A DNA stretch of 64,000 nucleotides, taken from the NCBI GenBank assembly GCA_014218235.1, contig CM024760.1, positions 7,668,049-7,732,048 of the forward strand, written 5' to 3'. The position numbers and the translations under genes were made by a program. The notes under the pieces were generated by a model. That model worked only from the letters and a program-made list of their open reading frames with translations. It was not told the origin of the DNA and did no database searches. The stretch comes from Colocasia esculenta (lineage: Eukaryota > Streptophyta > Magnoliopsida > Alismatales > Araceae). Below are positions 26,391 to 38,136 of this stretch, piece after piece; position 1 is the stretch's first letter, and each line of letters opens with the position of its first letter.

Positions 26391-28052
26391 ACCACCACCC
26401 GTCGGGGTGAGACCGTGGAACTAAAAGTAACCACACAATTGCCGTAGTCTGGCCGGACTATGCTCCCACGCCTAACCCCTCTAAATGGTACTGGAACCAT
26501 GTAGAGTGAGGCAGTGAGGAGAACTAGTTGATCTGCGCCGGAAGAACGACCAAACCACCTCGGCATCCCAGACCAACCAAGAGAGCTCTGCAAACGACTC
26601 GACGTCGCCGTCCACCATCGTTTTTCCCTCAGCTACTATAGTCTGTGACTCGAGCACGCCCGCCACTTAGAGAACTCCCTCAACCGGCGCGTGGGGATGA
26701 GGGTCCCAGGTAACGGTAACAACCTCTAACGGGACAAGCCATCTAATGTCAAGCACCGGACGAACGACTAGTGTAGTACTGTGCTAGGAACAACACAGGT
26801 GCCAAGAAACTCAGAGACGCAGCGGAACGGACTCTGAACAGGGCGCATGTCACTGTCGCTTTCTCAAAGGAGGCGATGTAGTGGTAGTCGCAACCAGAAT
26901 GCGACACCATGTCTGACGCGACCTGGGTCAGAATGCAATGCACCCCCTATCGCAACTAGAATGCAATAGGGAGGGTGTTGCGACTAGAAGCCAAAAGGCG
27001 AGGGGGGAAACGTCACGTTCTTGGTCGACCAGAGACAGAGGCCTGGGTGCCTACCCAAGACCTCCAAAAAGTACCCAAAATGGCAAATCCGGTGTGCATA
27101 GAGGGAGGGGAGCATGGAGAACCACAAGTACACATGCTAGGAGTACAAACCACCCTCATCCACACCCATGCATGACAATGTGAAGGATCTACACTCATGA
27201 AACCTCACATGCACATTCATGAGATCACTCAAAACCCCAACCTCATTCATGATCAAGGAATCCAAACATGCACTCAAACACCTAGCATGGATTCTACGAG
27301 GTTTGGAGAAGGGGGAAGGAGATGCTAGCATGTTAGAACTAGGGGAAGGTTGAGAATCTCTACCTCAAAATGAAGAGCCAACCCGTTAAGGTCTTTTCGT
27401 ATGCATGGCCGTCTCCTCCTCGCTCCAAACTTCACGCTCACACCTTCCACGAGCAATTCCCGGCCTCCTACACATAGGAGAAGAGGTCACACGTCAAAGA
27501 GGAAGGCCGCCATGTCGAAGGGAGCACCACGCCGAAGGAGGAGCAATGAGTCAGAGATGTCACACTCATCGAGAACACCCCCAAGAACTCCCCCACAGGG
27601 AGGTTTCGCACAGAGGGGTTGGAGGAAGGAAGGGGAGAAGGAGAAAAGAGGAAGAAGAAGTTTGTGCTGATGGCCCAGCTTATATAAAGTTCGGGTTCAT
27701 CGTCGCGACTTGCCTGAAGGCGATTGCCCTGCTGTTGCGACCTCAAAGGTCTAGTCAGACCTGATGGTTGGATCCGCCACGTGTCGCCCGGCATGCCTAT
27801 CACCCTGAACACGATGATTGGTATGTCACCTTCAGGTTACATGCGTCCCGACATGTGTCCCAACTGTCCCGACAGCAAGATGACAAGAAGGGCATGCAAC
27901 GGCCAGAAACTGTAAGAAGGTGAATGCGACGACGAAGCCATCACGTTCCTAACCAGAACGTGATAGCCATGTCGTCGCCTTCAGAAGGCAACGGCCCGAC
28001 TCGTCGCTACCTTCAACAACGGGTGGCTGACCAAGGAAAACGGGATGTTACA
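26391..28052 (-). repeat. 5' LTR of the Gypsy element, second segment
   Basis: Resumes the LTR at ACCACCCGTCGGGGTGAGACC and ends GGATGTTACA at 28052, colinear with about 18016-19626. Total LTR length without the insertion is about 2.38 kb, close to its partner. Confidence 0.88.
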
Positions 28053-28057
28053 GGGGT
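28053..28057. repeat. Right target-site duplication GGGGT of the Gypsy element
   Basis: Direct copy of 17290-17294, immediately after the LTR end GTTACA. The LINE frame resumes at the next base. Confidence 0.92.
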
Positions 28058-30168
28058 GATATTGGTACTTTTCCTATTCATTATCTTGGCCTCCCTCTTT
28101 CCCCAGGTGTCCTATATTGTGCCGATTGGGGACCTGTCATTTAGAGATTTGAGTCTCAATTGGCAGGATGGAAGGCAAGGTTGCTATCTTTTGGGGGCCG
28201 TCTTATCTTATGCTCATCAATATTGGATAGCTTACCTATTTACTTTCTATTTGTCTTTTGGATTCCTAGTTTGTGGCTAGGAAGCTACACTCTATTCAGT
28301 GTAGATTTTTTTGGCGTGGCTTTAGTGACAAGTCTAGGGGTTGGCATGATATCTCTTGGGGTAGGATTAACCTTCCCAAGAAGCTAGGGGGATTGGGACT
28401 AAAGAACATCAGCAACTTTAACATGGCTCTCTTGAGTAAGTGGCTTTGGAGGCTGGGCAAGGATGATGAAGGCTGTTGGTCAGAGGTTATCAGGTGCCGC
28501 TATTTCTCTTCTTCTACGGTTTGCGACCTGACACCTGCACCGCATCACAAGACTTCACCCCTATGGAGGGAAAATTTCTCTTGCAGAGATTTTATTGTTT
28601 CTGGGGTGCATGTGGAGTTGGCGGATGGTTGAAAATGTAGATTTTGGAAAGACAGATGGATGGTGCAAAGACTTCACCTTGGAGTCCTTGTTCCTCAGTC
28701 GCTTTGCTTTGACAGTGGATCCCTCGGCATCCGTGGCCCAGGCCTTTGATGACCAACTCCTAAGGGGTGCTTGGGCCCCTACCTTTAGATGTCACTTCCT
28801 TATCGAGGAGGAGTAGTTCCAGGGTTTGATGTGCCACATTCTTCCTTATTGTCTGTAGGATAGGGAAGATACCTAGAGATGGAGATGGGGGAAGGGAGGT
28901 TCTTTCTCAGTCAAGTCAGCCTTCAAAGTGTGTTCAGATGGAGGTGTTTATTTTGTCTTTTTGCATGAAGTTTGGACACTGACTAGCCCTCTAAAAGTTA
29001 ATGTCTTTATGTGGAGGATTATTCAGGGGAGGTTTCCCACAAGGGATAGACTGAGCTGTTTTTTTTGCCTAATTTAGATATTTCTTGCTGTTTTTGTGGT
29101 ACCCACGAGGAGTCCTTGTAACACCTTTTTGTGGGATGCTGCTGTGCTCAAAGGTTTTGGCAGGAGATAGCTCAAAAGACCGGTGCTTCTATCAATTTGC
29201 AGGGTGATGTGGCATCTCTTTATAAGAATTGGCATAGGTGTTGGCCACTCAAGGCGGATAACAAAATTTGGTGGCTCATCATATATGCTACCCTATGAGT
29301 TGTGTGGGGGGAGTAATTACCATATTTTTAGGAGGGAGTCTCAATGGGAGGAGAGCTTGGTTCACTTTGTATGGAAAAGGGTGAGGGATTGTGCAGTATA
29401 TTTATCTAATGTAAGTATTTATAGGGTGTTTGGTTGTAAATTTTTACCTCTTTTTTCTCTAAAATTAAAAAAATATATATGTTCATTAACACACGTTCGG
29501 TAAGACATCCTTTTTTTAGGGAAGGAATCCCACCCGACCAAAACTCTCTCTAGAAAAAAACAAGTGTTCACCATTTTTTTTAAACACTCCCACACGACGT
29601 TCCCTCCTCCCCCCCTTCTGATCGCCACCCTCCTCCCCCCCCCCCCCCCCCCCCCCCACGCCCAACCCCACTGCACCGGCGGCGATCTCCTCCCCCAACC
29701 AAACAACGCCACCATGCCAGCCCCCCCCCCCCCCCCCCCCTGCGTCGGCGGCCCACCCCCACCCCACCACGCCAGCCCCTTCTCCTCCTCACTTTCATTA
29801 TAAAAAAATAATAGTAAAAAGTGTTTGCTAAACATATCTTTACAAATTTTAAAAATTATACCAATTTTACCAAACAAAAAGTAACAATTTTTCTTAATTT
29901 TAAAATTTTAGTCAAAAATTGACGCACTATAATTTTTTAGTTAGAAATAACTTTTTTTAAAAAAAATTACAACCAAACACCTTATTATATGTCTCCCCTT
30001 TTGAGCATCTTGGGAGGGTAGAGTGTTTTACACCTTCTTGGTATTTGCTTCTTGTATAGGTGCTGTGGGGTGGCTTCGTTTGGGTGTATTTCGGCTCACC
30101 TATATTTGTATATTCTCCTTCTATTTAATATATATATTGATACTACCCACTTTCAAAAAAAAAACATC
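28058..30168 (+). mobile_element. Same LINE, 3' part (RT C-terminus, zinc-binding domain, poly-A end)
   Basis: Immediately right of the Gypsy element, frames continue the LINE. They include LAGWKARLLSFGGRL-type residues near 28155-28220, ARKLHSIQCRFFWRGFSDK near 28275-28330, INLPKKLGGLGLKN near 28370, and a reverse-transcriptase zinc-binding-like region through about 28790. The order matches the C-terminal half of plant L1 ORF2, which is missing at 17289. The element ends with a LINE-like 3' tail and an A run at about 30158-30168. A MITE interrupts it at 29422-29984. Confidence 0.85.
29422..29984. mobile_element. Harbinger/Tourist-like MITE in the LINE tail
   Basis: The left end TAGGGTGTTTGGTTGTAA and the reverse-complemented right end TAAGGTGTTTGGTTGTAA differ at one base. 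A TTA lies directly outside each end (29419-29421, 29985-29987), the expected target duplication of PIF/Harbinger elements. It is 563 bp with no transposase. The middle holds two long C runs (about 29634-29657 and 29721-29740), which create glycine- or proline-rich shadow frames. LINE sequence continues on both sides. Confidence 0.82.
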
Positions 30169-30170
30169 TG

Positions 30171-30759
30171 TGCAAATGACCACGGTCGACTGTGGTAAGA
30201 AATTTGAGGTTTCTCAGTCTCGAACGTAGATTCCAAAACTCAAAAGAAAGTAAGAACATTCCTCAGATATTTCCCACTAGGCTATTCGTATGACATTGTC
30301 AAGTGGTGTACAGAATTCTTAAATACACGTTTCACAAAATGGGCAATTATATAATAATGATTTACGGTGTGTATATATATCTATATATATATATCCGAGT
30401 TTATTAAACAGATACTAGCCAGTAGGCACAGGAACTTAGTTGCAAGATGTCCTTAAATAAAATAATTTTACAAGCAACCTCCACAGCACACAAAAACAAT
30501 AGTCACTATATCAATTGATGTGTCGATCGCTCAAATGGAAACTGTGTCATTCCAAATCTGAAATGTATAGACAAATAACAATTTCCCAATGTTACAAGGC
30601 CTACAAGTTGACACCTATAAACAGCATGCATACACAACATTTGTCCTCTACAAGCTCTATTGTTCAGTAAACCACTTGCGATTTTCATTTGGAAAGAAGA
30701 GACAAATTAAGAGTGACAAGGAAGAGAGCATCCTGAGGGGCAAAATGGTTCTAGTGCCA
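30171..30759. other. Spacer and 3' region of the minus-strand gene
   Basis: AT-rich, with a (TA)n stretch near 30371-30393. The part near 30760 is expected to be the 3' untranslated region of the gene read leftward. No other feature seen. Confidence 0.55.
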
Positions 30760-32947
30760 TTAGTACTCATTAAAATGGATGGCACCAGCTTTCCAGACTA
30801 CATACGTTGTGGCAAACATGACAGTGCTGATGAAGACAAAAGAAAAGGCAATGAGAAGCATGTCATTGCCCCCAGGGAAGTCGAAGGTTAAACCTTGCTT
30901 TGGCATTCCACGTTTGCTATCATCAAACAAGTTAGATGGAGCTTCTGGAAGGCCAGACCTATTCTTTCCTCTGTCAGTTTCTCTTATTGCATCCAAAACT
31001 CTACTACCCATCTCTGATTTGGTCCTGGAAGGCCTTGAGTCTGTGTATTTTGAGAGGACACGAGCTGCTCTTAGCTTCTCCCTTGCTGTCAAAGGTGTCC
31101 TCTTAGTTGCACCTTCCTGCGTCGCTGGAGTCGCCGTGTCTGCCTTGGTCATTGTGGGTTGAGCACCTGTTGAAGAAAGTTGGGTACCACTTGCAGCTCT
31201 GTCAGTATTGACGGAGTCCGGATTCGTTCGTTCCGAAGTAACATCTTTACTAATTGTTGATGAGGAAGGTGAGTCTTCTGAAGTAATCCCACTACTCTCA
31301 GTAGCTGAAAGAGGTCTGCTCCATCTGATGCTTGCCCTCTCCCTCATCATTGATGCTAAAACCAAGGGAGGAACAATCAAGTCCAGGTTCTTTCCAGAAA
31401 ACTTCACCTGCTTCGCAAACTGTCGATGCCTCAGAGATGATGTTGAGGTAAAGTGGAGTCCCATCTACAAGTCAGATAGACTATAAGTTCAGATGCAATA
31501 GTTTGTCAAGCAGAGTCACTGAGCTCCTATGGGAAACTGCCTTCTGTTTCCTATTGTTGTGCATCTCAAACTAAAGCAACAAGAGAGTGCAGTGAGCAGT
31601 GGAAACAACCATCAGGCAAGGATGTATGCCAACCTCAAACCCAAAGGTCCTCTGTCACCATGAGTTCTTGACACATAAAATGACAGGGTTCCATTGGAAA
31701 ATATGATCTTTGCTTTAAGAAGTTTTATGCTCCATGAAGAGATTGCATAAAACAGAGGTCAAAAAAGGACATCCATGAGTCAAAATATGCAAAAGTCTTG
31801 TGGACTTCACTTGCAAGTGTAGCTTATACGTTTTTGATGTACTTGGGAAGATAGGAAAAATCTGTAATTCCAGTAGCATGCAAACTTAAATTTCGAGAGA
31901 CAGTAAGGAAATTGTAATCCACATCCCTACAACTTAATCTGCTGGTACACTCACTATGGTGGGCAAGCATACTCACAGCATAACCAGTTATGATAGATTT
32001 GAGAGGATCAAAAGAGAGTCCAGGCATGTGATCATGGAAAGAAAGCACGATTGGATAGAAATGAAAATTTTTTCCTCTTCTGACTGATTCACCTGGCAGG
32101 GAAGTGAAGTTTATTTACTGAAGTGCACTGCCCACAAAGGTCAAGTCAAAATTCCATCAGAGAAAGGAGGAAATCTACTTAAGTTGAGATCCACATTTTT
32201 TCTCATGGAACTCATGATAAGACATGCTATTCAAATAACCAAGATGGTAAGATCCTTCTTTTGTCTTACTTCACTTTCTTAACATCTGAATATGATGGTC
32301 TATTATTAACCTTCCAAGGAGAGCCTATTTGTTTAATCATGTTTTCTCTATCTACACTGAAAGCCAAAATGTTTCATATGATTCATTAGCAAACTTGCCC
32401 TTCATTCACCACTCCCGGAGCTGACTCACTTCATCATCCTTTTAATCCTAGTACCCCAAAAAAAAAGTCTTTCATTATATAAAGTGAAAGCAATGTCACT
32501 GCAACAAGCAATATCATGGCATTACATTCTTACTCTTCCAACAGAGGAGATTGAACAGATGACAATGACCAGAGAAATGACTCTTTGATCATGCCTCTCC
32601 ACTATCCTACATCTTCTATCAACGTACCACTGGAAGCACCCAAGTGAATCAGACATTGAGAAAAGAACTATTTTTTAGGGGAAAATTATAGAGAACTAAA
32701 AGAAAAGGACGAGGTAAAAGGACAGGAAAAACACTAATCAGTCGTAGACAACAATATGATAAACTTTGCATGTTCTGGCATTAACTATGTAAAAAAAAAA
32801 AGGTAATTTTCCGAGACCTAGAAATTGGACTTCTTCAATTCCTCCCATCTCCCATTAATCTCTTGAGAAAGAGGAAAAATTGTCTTCCGGAAGCAAATTC
32901 TATGTCCATATCCAGATTTTCGGACTTGGGGGCACGACTAGCGCCCG

Positions 32948-32997
<50 letters not shown>

Positions 32998-33289
32998 CCG
33001 ACACGACACCAACCTGGGAGCGGATGCAGCTGTGCTGGGGCAGCTCAGAGCAGCAGCGGGCACACTCTCCGCCGCCGCCGCCCACCCGGGTCCCCATCAC
33101 GGCGGAGTTCCGGGTCCGGACCCAAGCAAGCGTCTTGACTGGCCCCAGGAACGGACTCCTCCTCGGGCTCCCGACAGAGCACAACTCCGGAAGAGGAGGA
33201 GGGGAGGGAGAAGAAGGGCGGCTCCATGTCGTCACAGACGGCGAGGAAGAGGAGAACTCGGCGTGGATCGAACAGGGTATGGACGCCAT
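30760..33289 (-). CDS. Conserved plant protein, probable plastid-targeted membrane protein, two exons
   Basis: Exon 1 is 33289-33014 and exon 2 is 31464-30760; the 1549-bp intron has donor CAG/GTTGGT and acceptor TTGTAG. Both junctions are in phase 0, giving 326 aa. Residues 1-92 are rich in Ser, Pro and Arg with few acids, like a chloroplast transit peptide (MASIPCSIHAEFSSSSPS). The middle is a Ser/Thr-rich linker with a helical patch LTAREKLRAARVLSKY. Near the C-terminus are RSGLPEAPSNLFDD and KRGMPKQGLTFDFPGG. One membrane helix follows (about 300-318, MLLIAFSFVFISTVMFATTYVVW), ending KAGAIHFNEY. I recognise the C-terminal block as conserved in plants but know no function. The internal start at 31464 is possible if exon 1 is untranslated, but the exact splice signals and transit-like composition favour the longer form. 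Confidence 0.72.
31465..33013 (-). other. Intron of the minus-strand gene, with a GA microsatellite near the donor
   Basis: Single intron inferred from the splice signals and open frame. A (GA)n run at 32951-32993 reads as (CT)n on the sense strand and lies only about 20 bases inside the donor site. Confidence 0.65.
32951..32993. repeat. (GA)n microsatellite
   Basis: About 21 GA units in the intron of the minus-strand gene, close to its donor site. Confidence 0.97.
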
Positions 33290-34644
33290 GAGAGAGAGAG
33301 AGAGAGAGCTTTCACTCCTTACCAGCAATCCATCCCCAATCGCCTTGTGAGAGCGAGGAATTAGCATGGCGTTTGGGTATTATTTTTATATATTTTTTAA
33401 ATAGAAAATAAAAATCCGGAGAAAAGGTTACGTCTGATGTGAATTCATATTAAACCTTATATAAAGGAAAGAGAGCAAATTTTACACACTTTCTTTAAAA
33501 AAAAGAAAAATGGGTCTAATATAGATTTTTTTTGGATATTTTCCCATCTAATATTAAAAAAATTGTACCTGTTTATTTTTCTGAACCATTAAAAAAATAA
33601 AAGATTGTATCGATATATATATATATATATATCCATTTTAAACTATCATATTTATATGTATACCTTTAATGTTCGTAAATTGTCAACAGTACCTAGGATG
33701 TGTTTAAATAGTTGTAATTATACACTTTCTGTTACGAAGTCAAAGACATGCCCTCAAGTTAGGCCTTGTAAAGGCAAGATGAGGTCGCATGTCTTTAAGG
33801 GTATCTTTAGATATTTTTTTCCCTTCCATTTTTTAATATATCTTGATGGTATAAGAATCAGAATGGCAGAAGTATAACCATTCAGATGTATCAAAGGTAT
33901 TGCGGCAACTTACAAAAATCAGAAAGTATATGCATATATATATATAAAATACTTGATAGAGTTACATGTAAAAATCAGAAAAATGAAAAAAAAAATAACA
34001 AAATTGTTTCAGTGAAGTCATGTAAAAGAAGCAAAAGTGAAACATGTCATGGATGGCACTGGCTGGCCCAGAGAGAGAGAGAGAGAGTACTGGATTACTT
34101 TTAGAAAAAGATTTAGTGCATTTTTTTATTGATCTTAAGTGCAATATGATTAGTCACTAAGTATATGTGACACCTCTTACATAGAAAGTGATAAAGTTAC
34201 AACTCAATTATTAAATGTCACATTAGATTAGTATCTAATTATATTACACTTAAGTATAATAAAAAAATGTACTAAATCTTTCTCTTACTTTAATGTGGCC
34301 AATGTTCATCTTTTTAGATTGTTTGCATCATCATTCTCTGGCAGTGGGCACACTCCATATCATGCAACCAATATCATATTGAAGCCTTACTAGGGAGCAT
34401 ATGTCCTGCTTATCATCTCTTTCAACTTGCCCACAGCTGCCTGTATGTTCTTCCTTCACAGTTAACTAACCTGAGCATTGCAAAATCTCAGCTTTAACAC
34501 ACATGCAGGCTCTGGATGATCAACACAGTAATTACACACTCACAGAACAGACATCTTCCTTGCCACCAAAGGGTTGACAGTAGTATCAACTGAGAGGATG
34601 TCACAAAGGGTCCCCTCACCCCCAGAGAGAGGATTTTGCTGCAC

Positions 34645-34676
<32 letters not shown>

Positions 34677-34999
34677 TCCCTCAGCACACAAGAAGCAGAG
34701 CAACCACAACCAAGAACAAATGGGGAATCCTAAGCTTAAACATGTCTTCTCCCTGTGAGGACAAAGAACATGATGAGACCTTGTCACCATCCTCCAACCG
34801 CACCTCCCACTTCTGAAGACCCCAAAAAAAGTAGTTTTTCATTGAAAGGCAAGTATCAGCTCCCCCAGGCACAAAGCAACCCGCAACCAGATAACCCCAC
34901 TCCAAGCTACTATTCTTCCTCATCTTTCTCCTTTTCTCTCCCTCCCCCACAAGAGAATGCCATAAGCCCAGCTACAGAATCCTCTCTTGCCGTCTCCGG
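33290..34999. other. Shared upstream region between two divergent genes
   Basis: Lies between the start of the minus-strand gene (33289) and that of the plus-strand gene (35001). It contains GA runs at 33290-33309, 34072-34087 and 34650-34677, and a (TA)n at 33614-33631. The open frame that continues upstream of 35001 to 34755 is proline- and serine-rich and probably leader sequence. No other gene seen. Confidence 0.6.
34650..34677. repeat. (GA)n microsatellite upstream of the small plus-strand gene
   Basis: About 14 GA units some 330 bases before the likely start codon. GAGA repeats at this position are common in plant promoters and leaders, where BASIC PENTACYSTEINE proteins can bind. Any role here is inference. 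Confidence 0.9.
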
Positions 35000-35000
35000 A

Positions 35001-35384
35001 ATGGCGGCGAAGTCTAAGTCCCCGGTCGAGGTCGGTGCACGGGGAACAATTGGGTCCCTGGTGTTGCAGGAGATTGAGCACTTCAGGAAGCTTGACTTGG
35101 GTAGCCAGCAAAGCTCCAGGAAGCCAAAGGTCAAGGTGGTAGTTGATGGCGGAGGTGGTTTCAGCGCCAGCAGCAGCAATCCCGGCTGCAGTCTGGGTTT
35201 CAGAAGCCCTGCAGGGAGGAGGAAGAAGAAGAAGAAGAAGAACAAGATGAAGAAGTCTACAGGAGGAAGTGGTGGGTTGTTCCTGCCAAGCATCTGCTCA
35301 GCGGTGGAGATTGCTGAGGATGGGTGGGCAGACAGGATTCCAAGAACTGGCTACAGGAACCTGAAGCATGAGCAGAAGTACTAA
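35001..35384 (+). CDS. Small basic plant protein of unknown function
   Basis: A single exon of 127 aa from MAAKSKSPVEVG. The N-terminal block GTIGSLVLQEIEHFRKLDL (about 15-33) and the C-terminal block FLPSICSAVEIAEDGWADRI with YRNL resemble a small plant family I have seen only as uncharacterised. Between them is a lysine-rich tract (about 77-91, GRRKKKKKKNKMKK) that could be a nuclear localisation signal. The frame is open upstream to 34755, but that part is low-complexity Pro/Ser sequence, so I chose the ATG at 35001, where the conserved block begins. A (CT)n microsatellite lies in the 3' region. Confidence 0.7.
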   Translation: MAAKSKSPVEVGARGTIGSLVLQEIEHFRKLDLGSQQSSRKPKVKVVVDGGGGFSASSSNPGCSLGFRSPAGRRKKKKKKNKMKKSTGGSGGLFLPSICSAVEIAEDGWADRIPRTGYRNLKHEQKY

Positions 35385-35516
35385 GTCCTTCCAGGAGTAG
35401 GCCAGCAGATTTCAGGAAGCTTTTGGAGAAGCCCAGATTATTTAGAGTTGGTGGTTGGTTGCTGAAGGGGCTGTAAGCACTGTACCTTAGATCTGCAGTC
35501 TGCACTGTAAGATGGT

Positions 35517-35517
<1 letters not shown>

Positions 35518-35568
<51 letters not shown>
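35518..35568. repeat. (CT)n microsatellite
   Basis: About 24 CT units within the likely 3' untranslated region of the small basic protein gene. Confidence 0.95.
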
Positions 35569-35569
<1 letters not shown>

Positions 35570-37298
35570 ATGTCTTCTAATTTTCTCAGAAATTAGGATT
35601 GGAAGTTGGAACTTTCCATTTTTCTGGAGTGTGTACATACCTTGTCTTCTGGGCATCTCAAAGATTTCTATGGTAAACATGTATCATTACAACTGCTACA
35701 GTTGCTACCTTCTTCATGTGGGTTGTCTCTGTAGAATGAGACTGAGAGGGCTAGCTGTTTGAAGTTTCTTGGGAGGGCCCCAGATGCTTGGAAAATGTGC
35801 CTCATAGATTCCAGATCTCTGGTCATCAAGGAACCTCCTGTACAACCTACATTCTCCTGTTGGCAGCACAAGCCATCTGGGGGCAACACCAATAAAGCCA
35901 CTGTTCAATTTCTTCTCTTCTGGCTCAACTCTGACCATACCAAGTCTTGTAGCTATTTGAAATGAATGGGAAGATTGATGCTTCTAATTGTGAGTTCTTG
36001 GTAGGAGTGTATATAAAGTATGGTTAGGCGTATTAAATCGCACCGATCTGATATGTCTATGTTTATACATGCATAGTCCATCCTATGTACCATAGTTTCT
36101 TTTTTATTTTTTGTTATTAAATTTAAGTGCGAGGTATACTCTGATTCATATCATACTATGAGAGAATTGATACGCTCCGAATGACCAGTTCGTTTAACCT
36201 TGATATAAAGTAAAAAGAACAGACTTACAAAAACAAAAAAGTGAAAGAACAGTGTGTACATAAAAATGGATCTGTATATACACACCCAGACAAAAAGCCA
36301 GTTGTATTATATGTTTTTTTTGTGTGGCAACACTGTTATGTTTAAAAAGATTGTTCTTTATGAAAAAAATTTAATGTACTTGAGTTTTTACACTTTACAT
36401 TTGTACTTCTTCTTTTTTATTGATCAATGAAAAAAAAGCACAATGCATCCATCCAATGAGAAGTAAGAAATGTAAGTGTAAAGTGTAAATTTTAAGTGTA
36501 CTAAAATTTTCTCGTTCTTCATATATACCCATCTAAGGTATCATATTTACTTATATATCCCTTACTTCTGTGAATTCTCAAAAATACCTTTGATATATCC
36601 AAATGGTTACACTTATGCCCATGCCACGTTAAAATTATAAATCTGCCCTCTCAAGTTGAGCTTTCTAAGGATATGACAAGATTACATGTGTTAAGGATAT
36701 TTTTGTAATGTATTCACCTCTTGACTAAATGTCTTTAAGGACATTTTTTGAACATCTATTAGCTCAACTTTAGACTTAAAGACAATTTATATAATTTGAT
36801 GACAAAAGACAGAAAGCATGAAAAAAGAGAGTTGCAAGATTCTCTTTTTTTTTTTTTTGGTAAGAGTTCCTGATACTTTGAATTTTTTAAAAGGACTAGA
36901 TATAGAATGTTAACGTCTCCAATGGACCCATGCCCACGTCAAGAAAAAAGAAAAATAATTTATTAACACACATTCTTGACACAATTTTTAACACAACAAT
37001 ATCAAAACACACCACAACCCCCCTTATGAGGTATTTCTATATTCCTCCGACAAGTAACGAAGTGGCACATTTTTGTTGGCTGGTGTCAATTTTGATGTCA
37101 AGAAATTGTGTGAATAAACCAATTTCCTAAGAGAAAAGTGACTGGACATGACTAGTTAACTTACAAGTGGGGAAAATGTGCAAATGCTAATGGGCCTCTT
37201 GTGATCCTTCACCGTCCTTGACGTATTCTTTTAACTTCTTAATGGGCCATGTGTTGGTTTCAATCTCTATCATCATGTTAATGGGTCATGTGTGTGTA

Positions 37299-37332
<34 letters not shown>

Positions 37333-37573
37333 GACTTTCCGGGAATTTACGACATTGTTTAAAATCTGCAGAAATTTTGCATCTGAAAGGGCAATTGTGG
37401 TGCTCTTTTTTCTTCTAATGAGAGTATTCATCGTACCATAATTTCAATATAAAAATATTTGACATAGATGAAACTTGTTTACATAGTTTTTCTATGAAAA
37501 GAAAAGGAATACATGGCTTCATATGGACACTGACGAATAATTGTTCGAGAAACATTTTTTAATCGCCTACAAA
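35569..37573. other. Intergenic, no gene supported
   Basis: The 3' region of the preceding gene, then AT-rich sequence. A (GT)n(GA)n compound microsatellite lies at about 37290-37332. Open frames are short and show no domain. Confidence 0.6.
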
Positions 37574-38136
37574 TAGGGATGTCAATGGGCCGGACCTGGA
37601 CCGGATCTTGCTATGCCCGGCCTAGGCCCGATTTTTTAAAAGTCAGCTCGGGTTCGGCTCAGGCCCGAGGGTAGGCCCGGTATGGGTGGTCCGGCCCGGC
37701 CCGGCCCGCCCAGGAAAAGTCCGGTTAAGCCCGGCCCGGCTCGAAAAAATAAGAAAATTATTATTTTTATTCATATAATATATAATTTTAATATATCTAC
37801 TATAATATATCTATAAAAAATAATATATATTTTACTTATATCTATATTAATGTTTAACTTATAAAAGATTATATTTTTAAGTAGATTTATGGTAAAAAAA
37901 ACATATAATTCTCATTCTACATATATATTTTATATTTAATATAAATTATATTTATATTTTTCGGACCGACGGGTCTACCGGGTCGGGCCTCACAAAACTC
38001 AAGCCCGGTCCTATTCTTTTTCGGGCCGGACCGGGCCAAAAAATTTTAACGGACTCATTTTTTTCGACCCAAGCCCGATTAAAATTGGGCCAGACTTCCG
38101 GACCTTCGAACCGGCCCGACCCAATTGACACCTCTA
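37574..38136. mobile_element. hAT-type MITE, copy 1
   Basis: The left end TAGGGATGTCAATGGG and reverse-complemented right end TAGAGGTGTCAATTGGG are imperfect terminal repeats of hAT type. A perfect 8-bp target duplication CCTACAAA flanks it (37566-37573 and 38137-38144). The body has GGCCGG-rich subterminal parts around an AT-rich core and no coding sequence. Copy 2 is at 43723-44198. Confidence 0.88.

Larger units (their letters stand above)
17295..28052 (-). mobile_element. Gypsy chromovirus-like LTR retrotransposon, minus strand, internally deleted, with a nested solo LTR
   Basis: LTRs are 17295-19626 and 22212-28052; the latter is interrupted by a 3.46-kb insertion. Both show short inverted ends (TGTAAC/GTTACA, with one end mutated at 22212) and a 5-bp target duplication. 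A tRNA-Met-type primer site beside the LTR at 22212 fixes orientation as minus. The internal region (19627-22211, only 2.6 kb) codes on the minus strand for gag, then the integrase zinc-binding region, integrase core, a C-terminal region and a chromodomain-like end. Protease, reverse transcriptase and RNase H are absent, and stops interrupt what remains, so it cannot move alone. The LTRs are clearly diverged by eye, so this is not a recent insertion. Confidence 0.92.

Noticed and set aside
29419..29877. Glycine-rich open frames on the minus strand
   Set aside because: Produced by the C runs in the Harbinger-like MITE.
34755..35000. Upstream extension of the small basic protein
   Set aside because: The frame is open, but the added residues are Pro/Ser low complexity and the conserved block begins at the ATG at 35001.
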